Source: Portulaca oleracea
Taxonomy: Eukaryota > Streptophyta > Magnoliopsida > Caryophyllales > Portulacaceae
DNA: 64,000 nt
Direction of reading: 5' to 3'
Assembly (NCBI GenBank): GCA_029582165.1
Contig: CM055870.1
Coordinates: 42,391,513 to 42,455,512, forward strand
Shown: piece after piece, positions 47,778 to 60,573 of the stretch
How the letters are laid out: each line of letters opens with the position of its first letter
Numbering within the stretch: the stretch's first letter is position 1
Translations under genes and position numbers: made by a program
The notes under the pieces: model-generated
Seen by the model: only the letters and a program-made list of their open reading frames with translations
Told to the model about the DNA's origin: nothing
Database searches by the model: none

Positions 47778-49375
47778 TTGATGAATCTGGAATTTGATGG
47801 AGGACCTTTCTTAAGTAGTGGTGGAAGTTTCATCGAAGACAACATGAATCGATTCTTCCACCTTTCTTGATACTTTAATGTAGACTCTGTAGGCCTTGCT
47901 GGATAAGGAATATCCTACGAATTCCATCTTCACTTCTTGGCTCAAATTTGCTTAAGGCCTTCTTGCCATTGTTATGAGCAAGCATTTGCATCCAATGGCC
48001 TTGTGATGAGCTACATTTGGTGTTTTACCCTTGAGCATTTCGTAGGGTGTCTTCTTCATGAAGGATCTTATGGTACATCTGTTGAGAATATAATTTGAAG
48101 CATTTATAATTTCATTGAAAGAAAGAGAGCGATTGTTCTCACAAATGTATTTTGGCCATGTTTTCCAATGTGCGGTTCTTAGTTCAACCACACCATTCTA
48201 TTGTGGTGTCCTTGGGCCAGAGAAATTATGTGTAACCCCTTCTTGATAACAGAATTTTCCAAATTGATCTCGATTATCAAACTCTCTTCCATGATCTGCT
48301 CTTATAGACACCAGATTGAGTCCTGTAAGGACCTTGAGTTGCCTCTGTAGATTATCAAATTCATGGAAACCCTCTGTCTTATACTACAAAAATAAAACCC
48401 AGGTAAATCTATAAAAAACATCAATAATGACAATTATGTATTAACGTCCACCTATACTTTTGTATGGAATTTGTCAACAAAGGTCCATATCTGATAGTTC
48501 TAAACATCTAGAGGTGGTTACTTGAGATACAGGTTTAAAGGAGGTTCTGGTCTGTTTGCCTCTAGTACATGCATCACATAATTTGCTGCTCAATCTTTTT
48601 CCTCTGAAGTCACTTTGTTCCTTGACTCTCTTCACATGAGGACATTCCCTGACCAAGTGATCTGTTGCACCACAAGCAAAGCATTTGTATTCATTATCAT
48701 CCTTGGTTTGATTCTTACCTTTGAGTGAAGGTCGTTTGGAGGATGATTCTCTTAGATAGCCACGGAATCTGGGATTCTTTCTGTATAGTCGTCTGAAACC
48801 TTTAGCTAGCATGGCCATGGTTTCTTCATCATCATCCTCTGATTCTTCTTCTAGTTCCTTGGTGCTCTTGAGGGCAATGTCCTTGGTCTGACTGCCTTCA
48901 GACAGTCGTATCTCATGTGCTAGAAGTTTGCCAATCAACTCTTCAGGTTTCAAGGTCTCTAGATCTTGAGCTTCTTCTATTTCCGTTACTTTTGGTCCCC
49001 ATTTATGCCTGGGAAGACACTGAAGGACCTTGTTCACTTGTTCTTCATTGGAATAGGATTTTCTAAGGGATTTGAGATGGTTGATGATTGCACTGAATCT
49101 TTTGAACATTGATTCAATGGACTCATTTTCTTCCATCTTGAAGCCTTCATACTTTTGAACTAGTATGTTGATCTTGGTCTTCTTTACTTCATTTGTTCCT
49201 TCATAGGTTGTGACCAAGTAGTTCCATATCTGCTGTGCTGTATCAAAATTTGACACCCTTTCAAATTCATCAGAGTTAAGTCTGCAAATTAAAAGATAAT
49301 GTGCATGAGTATTTTTCTTTGCTTGCTCTTTTTCTTCAGGTGTATACTCGGATCTTGGTTTGCCACTTGTTGTTC
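47778..49375 (-). repeat. Array unit 13 (1598 bp)
   Basis: Gag to CDAC fully open over 260 residues (48474-49256). A dense burst of private substitutions lies at 48350-48475, unlike anything in the other units. The integrase part is broken near 47918 and 47978. Confidence 0.9.
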
Positions 49376-50975
49376 TTGATGAATCTGGAATTTGATGGAG
49401 GACCTTTCTTAAGTAGTGGTGGAAGTTTCATCGAAGACAACATGAATCGATTCTTCCACCTTTCTTGATACTTTAATGTAGACTCTGTAGGCCTTGCTGG
49501 ATAAGGAATATCCTACCAGAATTCCATCTTCACTTCTTGGCTCAAATTTGCTTAAGGCCTTCTTGCCATTGTTATGAACGAAGCATTTGCATCCAATGGC
49601 CTTGTGATGAGCTACATTTGGTGTTTTACCCTTGAGCATTTCGTAGGGTGTCTTCTTCATGAAGGATCTTATGGTACATCTGTTGAGAATATAATTTGAA
49701 GCATTTATAATTTCATTGAAGAAAGAGAGGCGATTGTTCTCACAAATGATTTGTTTTGGCCATGTTTTCCAATGTGCGGTTCTTCCGTTCAACCACACCA
49801 TTCTATTGTGGTGTCCTTGGGGGAAGAAATTATGTGTAACCCCTTCTTGATCAGAATTTTCCAAATTGATCTCGATTATCAAACTCTCTTCCATGATCTG
49901 CTCTTATAGACACCAGATTGAGTCCTGTAAGGACCTTGAGTTGCCTCTGTAGTTTCTCAAATTCTGGGTAAGCCTCTGTCTTATCCTTCAAAAATAAAAC
50001 CCAGGTAAATCTAGAATAATCATCAATAATGACTAGTATGTATGAACGTCCTCCTAGACTTTTGTATGGAATTGGTCAACAAAGGTCAATATCTGATAGT
50101 TCTAAACATCTAGAGGTGGTTACTTGAGATACAGGTTTAAAGGAGGTTCTGGTCCATTTGCCTCTAGTACATGCATCACATAATTTGCTGCTCAATCTTT
50201 TTCCTCTGAAGTCACTTTGTTCCTTGACTCTCTTCACATGAGGACATTCCCTGACCAAGTGATCTGTTGCACCACAAGCAAAGCATTTGTATTCATTATC
50301 ATCCTTGGTTTGATTCTTACCTTTGAGTGAAGGTCGTTTGGAGGATGATTCTCTTAGATAGCCACGGAATCTGGGATTCTTTCTGTATAGTCGTCTGAAA
50401 CCTTTAGCTAGCATGGCCATGGTTTCTTCATCATCATCCTCTGATTCTTCTTCTAGTTCCTTGGTGCTCTTGAGGGCAATGTCCTTGGTCCATTGCCTTG
50501 ACGATGCGTATCTCATGTGCTAGAAGTTTGCCAATCAACTCTTCAGGTTTCATGGTCTCTAGATCTTGAGCTTCTTCTATTTCCGTTACTTTTTGTCCCC
50601 ATTTATGCCTAGGAAGACACTGAAGGACCTTGTTCACTTGTTCTTCATTTGAATAGGATTTTCTAAGGGATTTGAGATGGTTGATGATTGCACTGAATCT
50701 TTTGAACATTGATTCAATGGACTCATTTTCTTCCATCTTGAAGCCTTCATACTTTTGAACTAGTATGTTGATCTTGGTCTTCTTTACTTCATTTGTTCCT
50801 TCATAGGTTGTGACCAAGTAGTTCCATATCTGCTGTGCTGTATCAAAATTTGACACCCTTTCAAATTCATCAGAGTTAAGTCTGCAAATTAAAAGATAAT
50901 GTGCATGAGTATTTTTCTTTGCTTGCTCTTTTTCTTCAGGTGTATACTCGGATCTTGGTTTGCCACTTGTTGTTC
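49376..50975 (-). repeat. Array unit 14 (1600 bp)
   Basis: Integrase frame open 49409-49894. Gag open in two overlapping phases (50076-50516 and 50434-50856), offset by indels near 50490-50510. Shares private-looking variants with unit 11. Confidence 0.9.
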
Positions 50976-52581
50976 TTGATGAATCTGGAATTTGATGGAG
51001 GACCTTTCTTAAGTAGTGGTGGAAGTTTCATCGAAGACAACATGAATCGATTCTTCCACCTTTCTTGATACTTTAATGTAGACTCTGTAGGCCTTGCTGG
51101 ATAAGGAATATCCTACCAGAATTCCATCTTCACTTCTTGGCTCAAATTTGCTTAAGGCCTTCTTGCCATTGTTATGAACGAAGCATTTGCATCCAATGGC
51201 CTTGTGATGAGCTACATTTGGTGTTTTACCCTTGAACAGCTCGTAGGGTGTCTTCTTCATGAAGGATCTTATGGTACATCTGTTGAGAATATAATTTGAA
51301 GCATTTATAATTTCAGCCCAAAGAAAGAGAGGCAGATTGTTCTCACAAATGACTGTTTTGGCCATGTTTTCCAATGTGCGGTTCTTCCGTTCAACCACAC
51401 CATTCTATTGTGGTGTCCTTGGGGCAGAGAAATTATGTGTAACCCCTTCTTGATCACAGAATTTTCCAAATTGATCTCGATTATCAAACTCTCTTCCATG
51501 ATCTGCTCTTGTAGACACCAGATTGAGTCCTGTAAGGACCTTGAGTTGCCTCTGTAGTTTCTCAAATTCTGGGTAAGCCTCTGTCTTATCCTTCAAAAAT
51601 AAAACCCAGGTAAATCTAGAATAATCATCAATAATGACTAGTATGTATGAACGTCCTCCTAGACTTTTGTATGGAATTGGTCAACAAAGGTCCATATACA
51701 ATAGTTCTAAACATCTAGAGGTGGTTACTTGAGATACAGGTTTAAAGGAGGTTCTGGTCCATTTGCCTCTAGTACATGCATCACATAATTTGCTGCTCAA
51801 TCTTTTTCCTCTGAAGTCACTTTGTTCCTTGACTCTCTTCACATGAGGACATTCCCTGACCAAGTGATCTGTTGCACCACAAGCAAAGCATTTGTATTCA
51901 TTATCATCCTTGGTTTGATTCTTACCTTTGAGTGAAGGTCGTTTGGAGGATGATTCTCTTAGATAGCCACGGAATCTGGGATTCTTTCTGTATAGTCGTC
52001 TGAAACCTTTAGCTAGCATGGCCATGGTTTCTTCATCATCATCCTCTGATTCTTCTTCTAGTTCCTTGGTGCTCTTGAGGGAAATGTCCTTGGTCTGATC
52101 GCCTTGAGACGATCGTATCTCATGTGCTAGAAGTTTGCCAATCAACTCTTGAGTTTCAAGGTCTCTAGATCTTGAGCTTCTTCTATTTCCGTTACTTTTG
52201 GTCCCCATTTATGCCTGGGAAGACACTGAAGGACCTTGTTCACTTGTTCTTCATTGGAATAGGATTTTCTAAGGGATTTGAGATGGTTGATGATTGCACT
52301 GAATCTTTTGAACATTGATTCAATGGACTCATTTTCTTCCATCTTGAAGCCTTCATACTTTTGAACTAGTATGTTGATCTTGGTCTTCTTTACTTCATTT
52401 GTTCCTTCATAGGTTGTGACCAAGTAGTTCCATATCTGCTGTGCTGTATCAAAATTTGACACCCTTTCAAATTCATCAGAGTTAAGTCTGCAAATTAAAA
52501 GATAATGTGCATGAGTATTTTTCTTTGCTTGCTCTTTTTCTTCAGGTGTATACTCGGATCTTGGTTTGCCACTTGTTGTTC
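50976..52581 (-). repeat. Array unit 15 (1606 bp)
   Basis: Integrase open 51009-51398 and 51405-51596, separated only by the shared TAG. Gag open 51681-52208 and 52142-52462, with the break near 52148-52155. Confidence 0.9.
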
Positions 52582-54180
52582 TTGATGAATCTGGAATTTG
52601 ATGGAGGACCTTTCTTAAGTAGTGGTGGAAGTTTCATCGAAGACAACATGAATCGATTCTTCCACCTTTCTTGATACTTTAATGTAGACTCTGTAGGCCT
52701 TGCTGGATAAGGAATATCCTACCAGAATTCCATCTTCACTTCTTGGCTCAAATTTGCTTAAGGCCTTCTTGCCATTGTTATGAACGAAGCATTTGCATCC
52801 AATGGCCTTGTGATGAGCTACATTTGGTGTTTTACCCTTGAACAGCTCGTAGGGTGTCTTCTTCATGAAGGATCTTATGGTACATCTGTTGAGAATATAA
52901 TTTGAAGCATTTATAATTTCAGCCCAAAGAAAGAGAGGCAGATTGTTCTCACAAATGACTGTTTTGGCCATGTTTTCCAATGTGCGGTTCTTCCGTTCAA
53001 CCACACCATTCTATTGTGGTGTCCTTGGGGCAGAGAAATTATGTGTAACCCCTTCTTGATCACAGAATTTTCCAAATTGATCTCGATTATCAAACTCTCT
53101 TCCATGATCTGCTCTTATAGACACCAGATTGAGTCCTGTAAGGACCTTGAGTTGCCTCTGTAGTTTCTCAAATTCTGGGTAAGCCTCTGTCTTATCCTTC
53201 AAAAATAAAACCCAGGTAAATCTAGAATAATCATCAATAATGACTAGTATGTATGAACGTCCTCCTAGACTTTTGTATGGAATTGGTCAACAAAGGTCCA
53301 TATACAATAGTTCTAAACATCTAGAGGTGGTTACTTGAGATACAGGTTTAAAGGAGGTTCTGGTCTGTTTGCCTCTAGTACATGCATCACATAATTTGCT
53401 GCTCAATCTTTTTCCTCTGAAGTCACTTTGTTCCTTGACTCTCTTCACATGAGGACATTCCCTGACCAAGTGATCTGTTGCACCACAAGCAAAGCATTTG
53501 TATTCATTATCATCCTTGGTTTGATTCTTACCTTTGAGTGAAGGTCGTTTGGAGGATGATTCTCTTAGATAGCCACGGAATCGGGATTCTTTCTGTATAG
53601 TCGTCTGAAACCTTTAGCTAGCATGGCCATGGTTTCTTCATCATCATCCTCTGATTCTTCTTCTAGTTCCTTGGTGCTCTTGAAGGCAATGTCCTTGGTC
53701 CGATCGCCTTGCACGATGTATCTCATGTGCTAGAAGTTTGCCAATCAACTCTTCAGGTTTCAAGGTCTCTAGATCTTGAGCTTCTTCTATTCCGTTACTT
53801 TTGGTCCCCATTTATGCCAGGAAGACATCAAGGACCTTGTTCACTTGTTCTTCATTGGAATAGGATTTTCTAAGGGATTTGAGATGGTTGATGATTGCTG
53901 AATCTTTTGAACATTGATTCAATGGACTCATTTTCTTCCATCTTGAAGCCTTCATACTTTTGAACTAGTATGTTGATCTTGGTCTTCTTTACTTCATTTG
54001 TTCCTTCATAGGTTGTGACCAAGTAGTTCCATATCTGCTTGTCTTTGTATCAAAATTTGACACCCTTTCAAATTCATCGAGTTAAGTCCGCAAATTAAAA
54101 GATAATGTGCATGTATATTTTCTTTGCTTGCTCTTTTTCTTCAGGTGTATACTCGGATCTTGGTTTGCCACTTGTTGTTC
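52582..54180 (-). repeat. Array unit 16 (1599 bp)
   Basis: Integrase half almost free of indels (52615-53004, 53011-53202). Gag half broken near 53580, 53700-53720, 53790-53830, 53898 and 54040-54115. Confidence 0.9.
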
Positions 54181-55780
54181 TTGATGAATCTGGAATTTGA
54201 TGGAGGACCTTTCTTAAGTAGTGGTGGAAGTTTCATCGAAGACAACATGAATCGATTCTTCCACCTTTCTTGATACTTTAATGTAGACTCTGTAGGCCTT
54301 GCTGGATAAGGAATATCCTACCAGAATTCCATCTTCACTTCTTGGCTCAAATTTGCTTAAGGCCTTCTTGCCATTGTTATGAACGAAGCATTTGCATCCA
54401 ATGGCCTTGTGATGAGCTACATTTGGTGTTTTACCCTTGAACAGCTCGTAGGGTGTCTTCTTCATGAAGGATCTTATGGTACATCTGTTGAGAATATAAT
54501 TTGAAGCATTTATAATTTCAGCCCAATGAAATAGAGGCAGATTGTTCTCACAAATGACTGTTTTGGCCATGTTTTCCAATGTGCGGTTCTTCCGTTCAAC
54601 CACACCATTCTATTGTGGTGTCCTTGGAACAGAGAAATTATGTGTAACCCCTTCTTGATCACAGAATTTTCCAAATTGATCTCGATTATCAAACTCTCTT
54701 CCATGATCTGCTCTTGTAGACACAGTTGAGTCTGTAAGGACCTTGAGTTGCCTCTGTAGTTTCTCAAATTCTGGGTAAGCCTCTGTCTTATCCTTCAAAA
54801 ATAAAACCCAGGTAAATCTAGAATAATCATCAATAATGACTAGTATGTATGAACGTCCTCCTAGACTTTTGTATGGAATTGGTCAACAAAGGTCCATATA
54901 CAATAGTTCTAAACATCTAGAGGTGGTTACTTGAGATCTGAGTTTAAAGGAGGTTAGTGCATTTTGCCTCTAGTACATGCATCACATAATTTCTTTGCTC
55001 AATCTTTTTCTCTCAAGTCACTTTGTTCCTTGACTCTCTTCACATGAGGACATTCCCTGACCAAGTGATCTGTTGCACCACAAGCAAAGCATTTGTATTC
55101 ATTATCATCCTTGGTTTGATTCTTACCTTTGAGTGAAGGTCGTTTGGAGGATGATTCTCTTAGATAGCCACGGAATGGGATTCTTTCAGATAGTCGTCTG
55201 AAACCTTTAGCTAGCATGGCCATGGTTTCTTCATCATCATCCTCTGATTCTTCTTCTAGTTCCTTGGTGCTCTTGAGGGCAATGTCCTTGGTCTGACTGC
55301 CTTCAGACAGTCGTATCTCATGTGCTAGAAGTTTGCCAATCAACTCTTCAGGTTTCAAGGTCTCTAGATCTTGAGCTTCTTCTATTTCCGTTACTTTTGG
55401 TCCCCATTTATGCTTGGGAAGACACTGAAGGACCTTGTTCACTTGTTCTTCATTGGAATAGGATTTTCTAAGGGATTTGAGATGGTTGATGATTGCACTG
55501 AATCTTTTGAACATTGATTCAATGGACTCATTTTCTTCCATCTTGAAGCCTTCATACTTTTGAACTAGTATGTTGATCTTGGTCTTCTTTACTTCATTTG
55601 TTCCTTCATAGGTTGTGACCAAGTAGTTCCATATCTGCTGTGCTGTATCAAAATTTGACACCCTTTCAAATTCATCAGAGTTAAGTCTGCAAATTAAAAG
55701 ATAATGTGCATGAGTATTTTTCTTTGCTTGCTCTTTTTCTTCAGGTGTATACTCGGATCTTGGTTTGCCACTTGTTGTTC
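54181..55780 (-). repeat. Array unit 17 (1600 bp)
   Basis: Integrase open 54214-54603; gag open 54999-55661 but with a local garble near 55175-55190. Base losses near 54722-54735 and 54955. Confidence 0.9.
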
Positions 55781-57378
55781 TTGATGAATCTGGAATTTGA
55801 TGGAGGACCTTTCTTAAGTAGTGGTGGAAGTTTCATCAAGACAACATGAATCGATTCTTCCACCTTTCTTGATACTTTAATGTAGACTCAGAGGCCTTCT
55901 TTGGATAAGGAATATCCTACGAATTCCATCTTCACTTCTTGGCTCAAATTTGCTTAAGGCCTTCTTGCCATTGTTATGAACGAAGCATTTGCATCCAATG
56001 GCCTTGTGATGAGCTACATTTGGTGTTTTACCCTTGAACAGCTCGTAGGGTGTCTTCTTCATGAAGGATCTTATGGTACATCCGTTGAGAATATAATTTG
56101 AAGCATTTATAATTTCAGCCCAAAGAAAGAGAGCGATTGTTCTCACAAATGACTGTTTTGGCCATGTTTTCCAATGTGCGGTTCTTCCGCTCAACCACAC
56201 CATTCTATTGTGGTGTCCTTGGCAGTAGAAATTATGTGTAACCCCTTCTTGATCACGAATTTTCCAAATTGATCTCGATTATCAAACTCTCTTCCATGAT
56301 CCGCTCTTATAGACACAGTTGAGTCCTGTAAGGACCTTGAGTTGCCTCTGTAGTTTCTCAAATTCTGGGTAAGCCTCTGTCTTATCCTTCAAAAATAAAA
56401 CCCAGGTAAATCTAGAATAATCATCAATAATGACTAGTATGTATGAACGTCCTCCTAGACTTTTGTATGGAATTGGTCAACAAAGGTCCATATACAATAG
56501 TTCTAAACATCTAGAGGTGGTTACTTGAGATACGGGTTTAAAGGAGGTTCTGGTCTGTTTGCCTCTAGTACATGCATCACATAATTTGCTGCTCAATCTT
56601 TTTCCTCTCAAGTCACTTTGTTCCTTGACTCTCTTCACATGAGGACATTCCCTGACCAAGTGATCTGTTGCACCACAAGCAAAGCATTTGTATTCATTAT
56701 CATCCTTGGTTTGATTCTTACCTTTGAGTGAAGGTCGTTTGGAGGATGATTCTCTTAGATAGCCACGGAATCTGGGATTCTTTCTGTATAGTCGTCTGAA
56801 ACCTTTAGCTAGCATGGCCATGGTTTCTTCATCATCATCCTCTGATTCTTCTTCTAGTTCCTTGGTGCTCTTGAGGGCAATGTCCTTGGTCTGACTGCCT
56901 TCAGACAGTCGTATCTCATGTGCTAGAAGTTTGCCAATCAACTCTTCAGGTTTCAAGGTCTCTAGATCTTGAGCTTCTTCTATTTCCGTTACTTTTGGTC
57001 CCCATTTATGCCTGGGAAGACACTGAAGGACCTTGTTCACTTGTTCTTCATTGGAATAGGATTTTCTAAGGGATTTGAGATGGTTGATGATTGCACTGAA
57101 TCTTTTGAACATTGATTCAATGGACTCATTTTCTTCCATCTTGAAGCCTTCATACTTTTGAACTAGTATGTTGATCTTGGTCTTCTTTACTTCATTTGTT
57201 CCTTCATAGGTTGTGACCAAGTAGTTCCATATCTGCTGTGCTGTATCAAAATTTGACACCCTTTCAAATTCATCAGAGTTAAGTCTGCAAATTAAAAGAT
57301 AATGTGCATGAGTATTTTTCTTTGCTTGCTCTTTTTCTTCAGGTGTATACTCGGATCTTGGTTTGCCACTTGTTGTTC
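55781..57378 (-). repeat. Array unit 18 (1598 bp)
   Basis: Gag to CDAC open over 260 residues (56477-57259). The integrase C-part has indels near 55838, 55889 and 55918. Confidence 0.9.
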
Positions 57379-58978
57379 TTGATGAATCTGGAATTTGATG
57401 GAGGACCTTTCTTAAGTAGTGGTGGAAGTTTCATCGAAGACAACATGAATCGATTCTTCCACCTTTCTTGATACTTTAATGTAGACTCAGAGGCCTTGTT
57501 GGATAAGGAATATCCTACGAATTCCATCTTCACTTCTTGGCTCAAATTTGCTTAAGGCCTTCTTGCCATTGTTATGAACAAGCATTTGCATCCAATGGCC
57601 TTGTGATGAGCTACATTTGGTGTTTTACCCTTGAACATTTCGTAGGGTGTCTTCTTCATGAAGGATCTTATGGTACATCCGTTGAGAATATAATTTGAAG
57701 CATTTATAATTTCATTTCAAAGAAAGAGAGGCGATTGTTCTCACAAATGACTGCTTTGGCCATGTTTTCCAATGTGCGGTTCTTCCGCTCAACCACACCA
57801 TTCTATTGTGGTGTCCTTGGCGTAGAAATTATGTGTAACCCCTTCTTGATCACAGAATTTTCCAAATTGATCTCGATTATCAAACTCTCTTCCATGATCT
57901 GCTCTTGTAGACACCAGATTGAGTCCTGTAAGGACCTTGAGTTGCCTCTGTAGTTTCTCAAATTCTGGGTAAGCCTCTGTCTTATCCTTCAAAAATAAAA
58001 CCCAGGTAAATCTAGAATAATCATCAATAATGACTAGTATGTATGAACGTCCTCCTAGACTTTTGTATGGAATTGGTCAACAAAGGTCCATATACAATAG
58101 TTCTAAACATCTAGAGGTGGTTACTTGAGATACAGGTTTAAAGGAGGTTCTGGTCTGTTTGCCTCTAGTACATGCATCACATAATTTGCTGCTCAATCTT
58201 TTTCCTCTGAAGTCACTTTGTTCCTTGACTCTCTTCACATGAGGACATTCCCTGACCAAGTGATCTGTTGCACCACAAGCAAAGCATTTGTATTCATTAT
58301 CATCCTTGGTTTGATTCTTACCTTTGAGTGAAGGTCGTTTGGAGGATGATTCTCTTAGATAGCCACGGAATCTGGGATTCTTTCTGTATAGTCGTCTGAA
58401 ACCTTTAGCTAGCATGGCCATGGTTTCTTCATCATCATCCTCTGATTCTTCTTCTAGTTCCTTGGTGCTCTTGAGGGCAATGTCCTTGGTCTGACTGCCT
58501 TCAGACAGTCGTATCTCATGTGCTAGAAGTTTGCCAATCAACTCTTCAGGTTTCAAGGTCTCTAGATCTTGAGCTTCTTCTATTTCCGTTACTTTTGGTC
58601 CCCATTTATGCCTGGGAAGACACTGAAGGACCTTGTTCACTTGTTCTTCATTGGAATAGGATTTTCTAAGGGATTTGAGATGGTTGATGATTGCACTGAA
58701 TCTTTTGAACATTGATTCAATGGACTCATTTTCTTCCATCTTGAAGCCTTCATACTTTTGAACTAGTATGTTGATCTTGGTCTTCTTTACTTCATTTGTT
58801 CCTTCATAGGTTGTGACCAAGTAGTTCCATATCTGCTGTGCTGTATCAAAATTTGACACCCTTTCAAATTCATCAGAGTTAAGTCTGCAAATTAAAAGAT
58901 AATGTGCATGAGTATTTTTCTTTGCTTGCTCTTTTTCTTCAGGTGTATACTCGGATCTTGGTTTGCCACTTGTTGTTC
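57379..58978 (-). repeat. Array unit 19 (1600 bp)
   Basis: Gag to CDAC open over 260 residues (58077-58859), identical in protein to unit 13 except near the CDAC end. Integrase part broken near 57488, 57518 and 57578. Confidence 0.9.
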
Positions 58979-60573
58979 TTGATGAATCTGGAATTTGATG
59001 GAGGACCTTTCTTAAGTAGTGGTGGAAGTTTCATCAAGACAACATGAATCGATTCTTCCACCTTTCTTGATACTTTAATGTAGACTCAGAGGCCTTCTTT
59101 GGATAAGGAATATCCTACCGAATTCCATCTTCACTTCTTGGCTCAAATTTGCTTAAGGCCTTCTTGCCATTGTTATGAACGAAGCATTTGCATCCAATGG
59201 CCTTGTGATGAGCTACATTTGGTGTTTACCCTTGAACATTTCGTAGGGTGTCTTCTTCATGAAGGATCTTATGGTACATCTGTTGAGAATATAATTTGAA
59301 GCATTTATAATTTCAGCCCAAAGAAAGAGAGGCAGATTGTTCTCACAAATGACTGTTTTGGCCATGTTTTCCAATGTGCGGTTCTTCCGTTCAACCACAC
59401 CATTCTATTGTGGTGTCCTTGGGGCAGAGAAATTATGTGTAACCCCTTCTTGATCACGAATTTTCCAAATTGATCTCGATTATCAAACTCTCTTCCATGA
59501 TCTGCTCTTATAGACACCAGATTGAGTCCTGTAAGGACCTTGAGTTGCCTCTGTAGTTTCTCAAATTCTGGGTAAGCCTCTGTCTTATCCTTCAAAAATA
59601 AAACCCAGGTAAATCTAGAATAATCATCAATAATGACTAGTATGTATGAACGTCCTCCTAGACTTTTGTATGGAATTGGTCAACAAAGGTCCATATACAA
59701 TAGTTCTAAACATCTAGAGGTGGTTACTTGAGATACAGGTTTAAAGGAGGTTCTGGTCTGTTTGCCTCTAGTACATGCATCACATAATTTGCTGCTCAAT
59801 CTTTTTCCTCTGAAGTCACTTTGTTCCTTGACTCTCTTCACATGAGGACATTCCCTGACCAAGTGATCTGTTGCACCACAAGCAAAGCATTTGTATTCAT
59901 TATCATCCTTGGTTTGATTCTTACCTTTGAGTGAAGGTCGTTTGGAGGATGATTCTCTTAGATAGCCACGGAATCGGGATTCTTTCTCAGATAGTCGTCA
60001 AACCTTTAGCTAGCATGGCCATGGTTTCTTCATCATCATCCTCCGATTCTTCTTCTAGTTCCTTGGTGCTCTTGAGGGCAATGTCCTTGGTCCGATCGCC
60101 TTCGCATACCAGATCTCATGTGCTAGAAGTTTGCCAATCAACTCTTCGTGTTTCAAGGTCTCTAGATCTTGAGCTTCTTCTATTTCGCACTTTTGGTCCC
60201 CATTTATGCTGGAAGACATCAAGGACCTTGTTCACTTGTTCTTCATTGGAATAGGATTTTCTAAGTGATTTGAGATGGTTGATGATTGCACTGAATCTTT
60301 TGAACATTGATTCAATGGACTCATTTTCTTCCATCTTGAAGCCTTCATACTTTTGAACTAGTATGTTGATCTTGGTCTTCTTTACTTCATTTGTTCCTTC
60401 ATAGGTTGTGACCAAGTAGTTCCATATCTGCTGTGCTGTATCAAAATTTGACACCCTTTCAAATTCATCAGAGTTAAGTCTGCAAATTAAAAGATAATGT
60501 GCATGAGTATTTTTCTTTGCTTGCTCTTTTTCTTCAGGTGTATACTCGGATCTTGGTTTGCCACTTGTTGTTC
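58979..60573 (-). repeat. Array unit 20 (1595 bp)
   Basis: Base losses at 59034, 59088-59097, 59227 and 59457 in the integrase half, and near 59972-60000, 60100-60115, 60187 and 60210 in the gag half. Gag core open 60116-60454. Confidence 0.9.
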
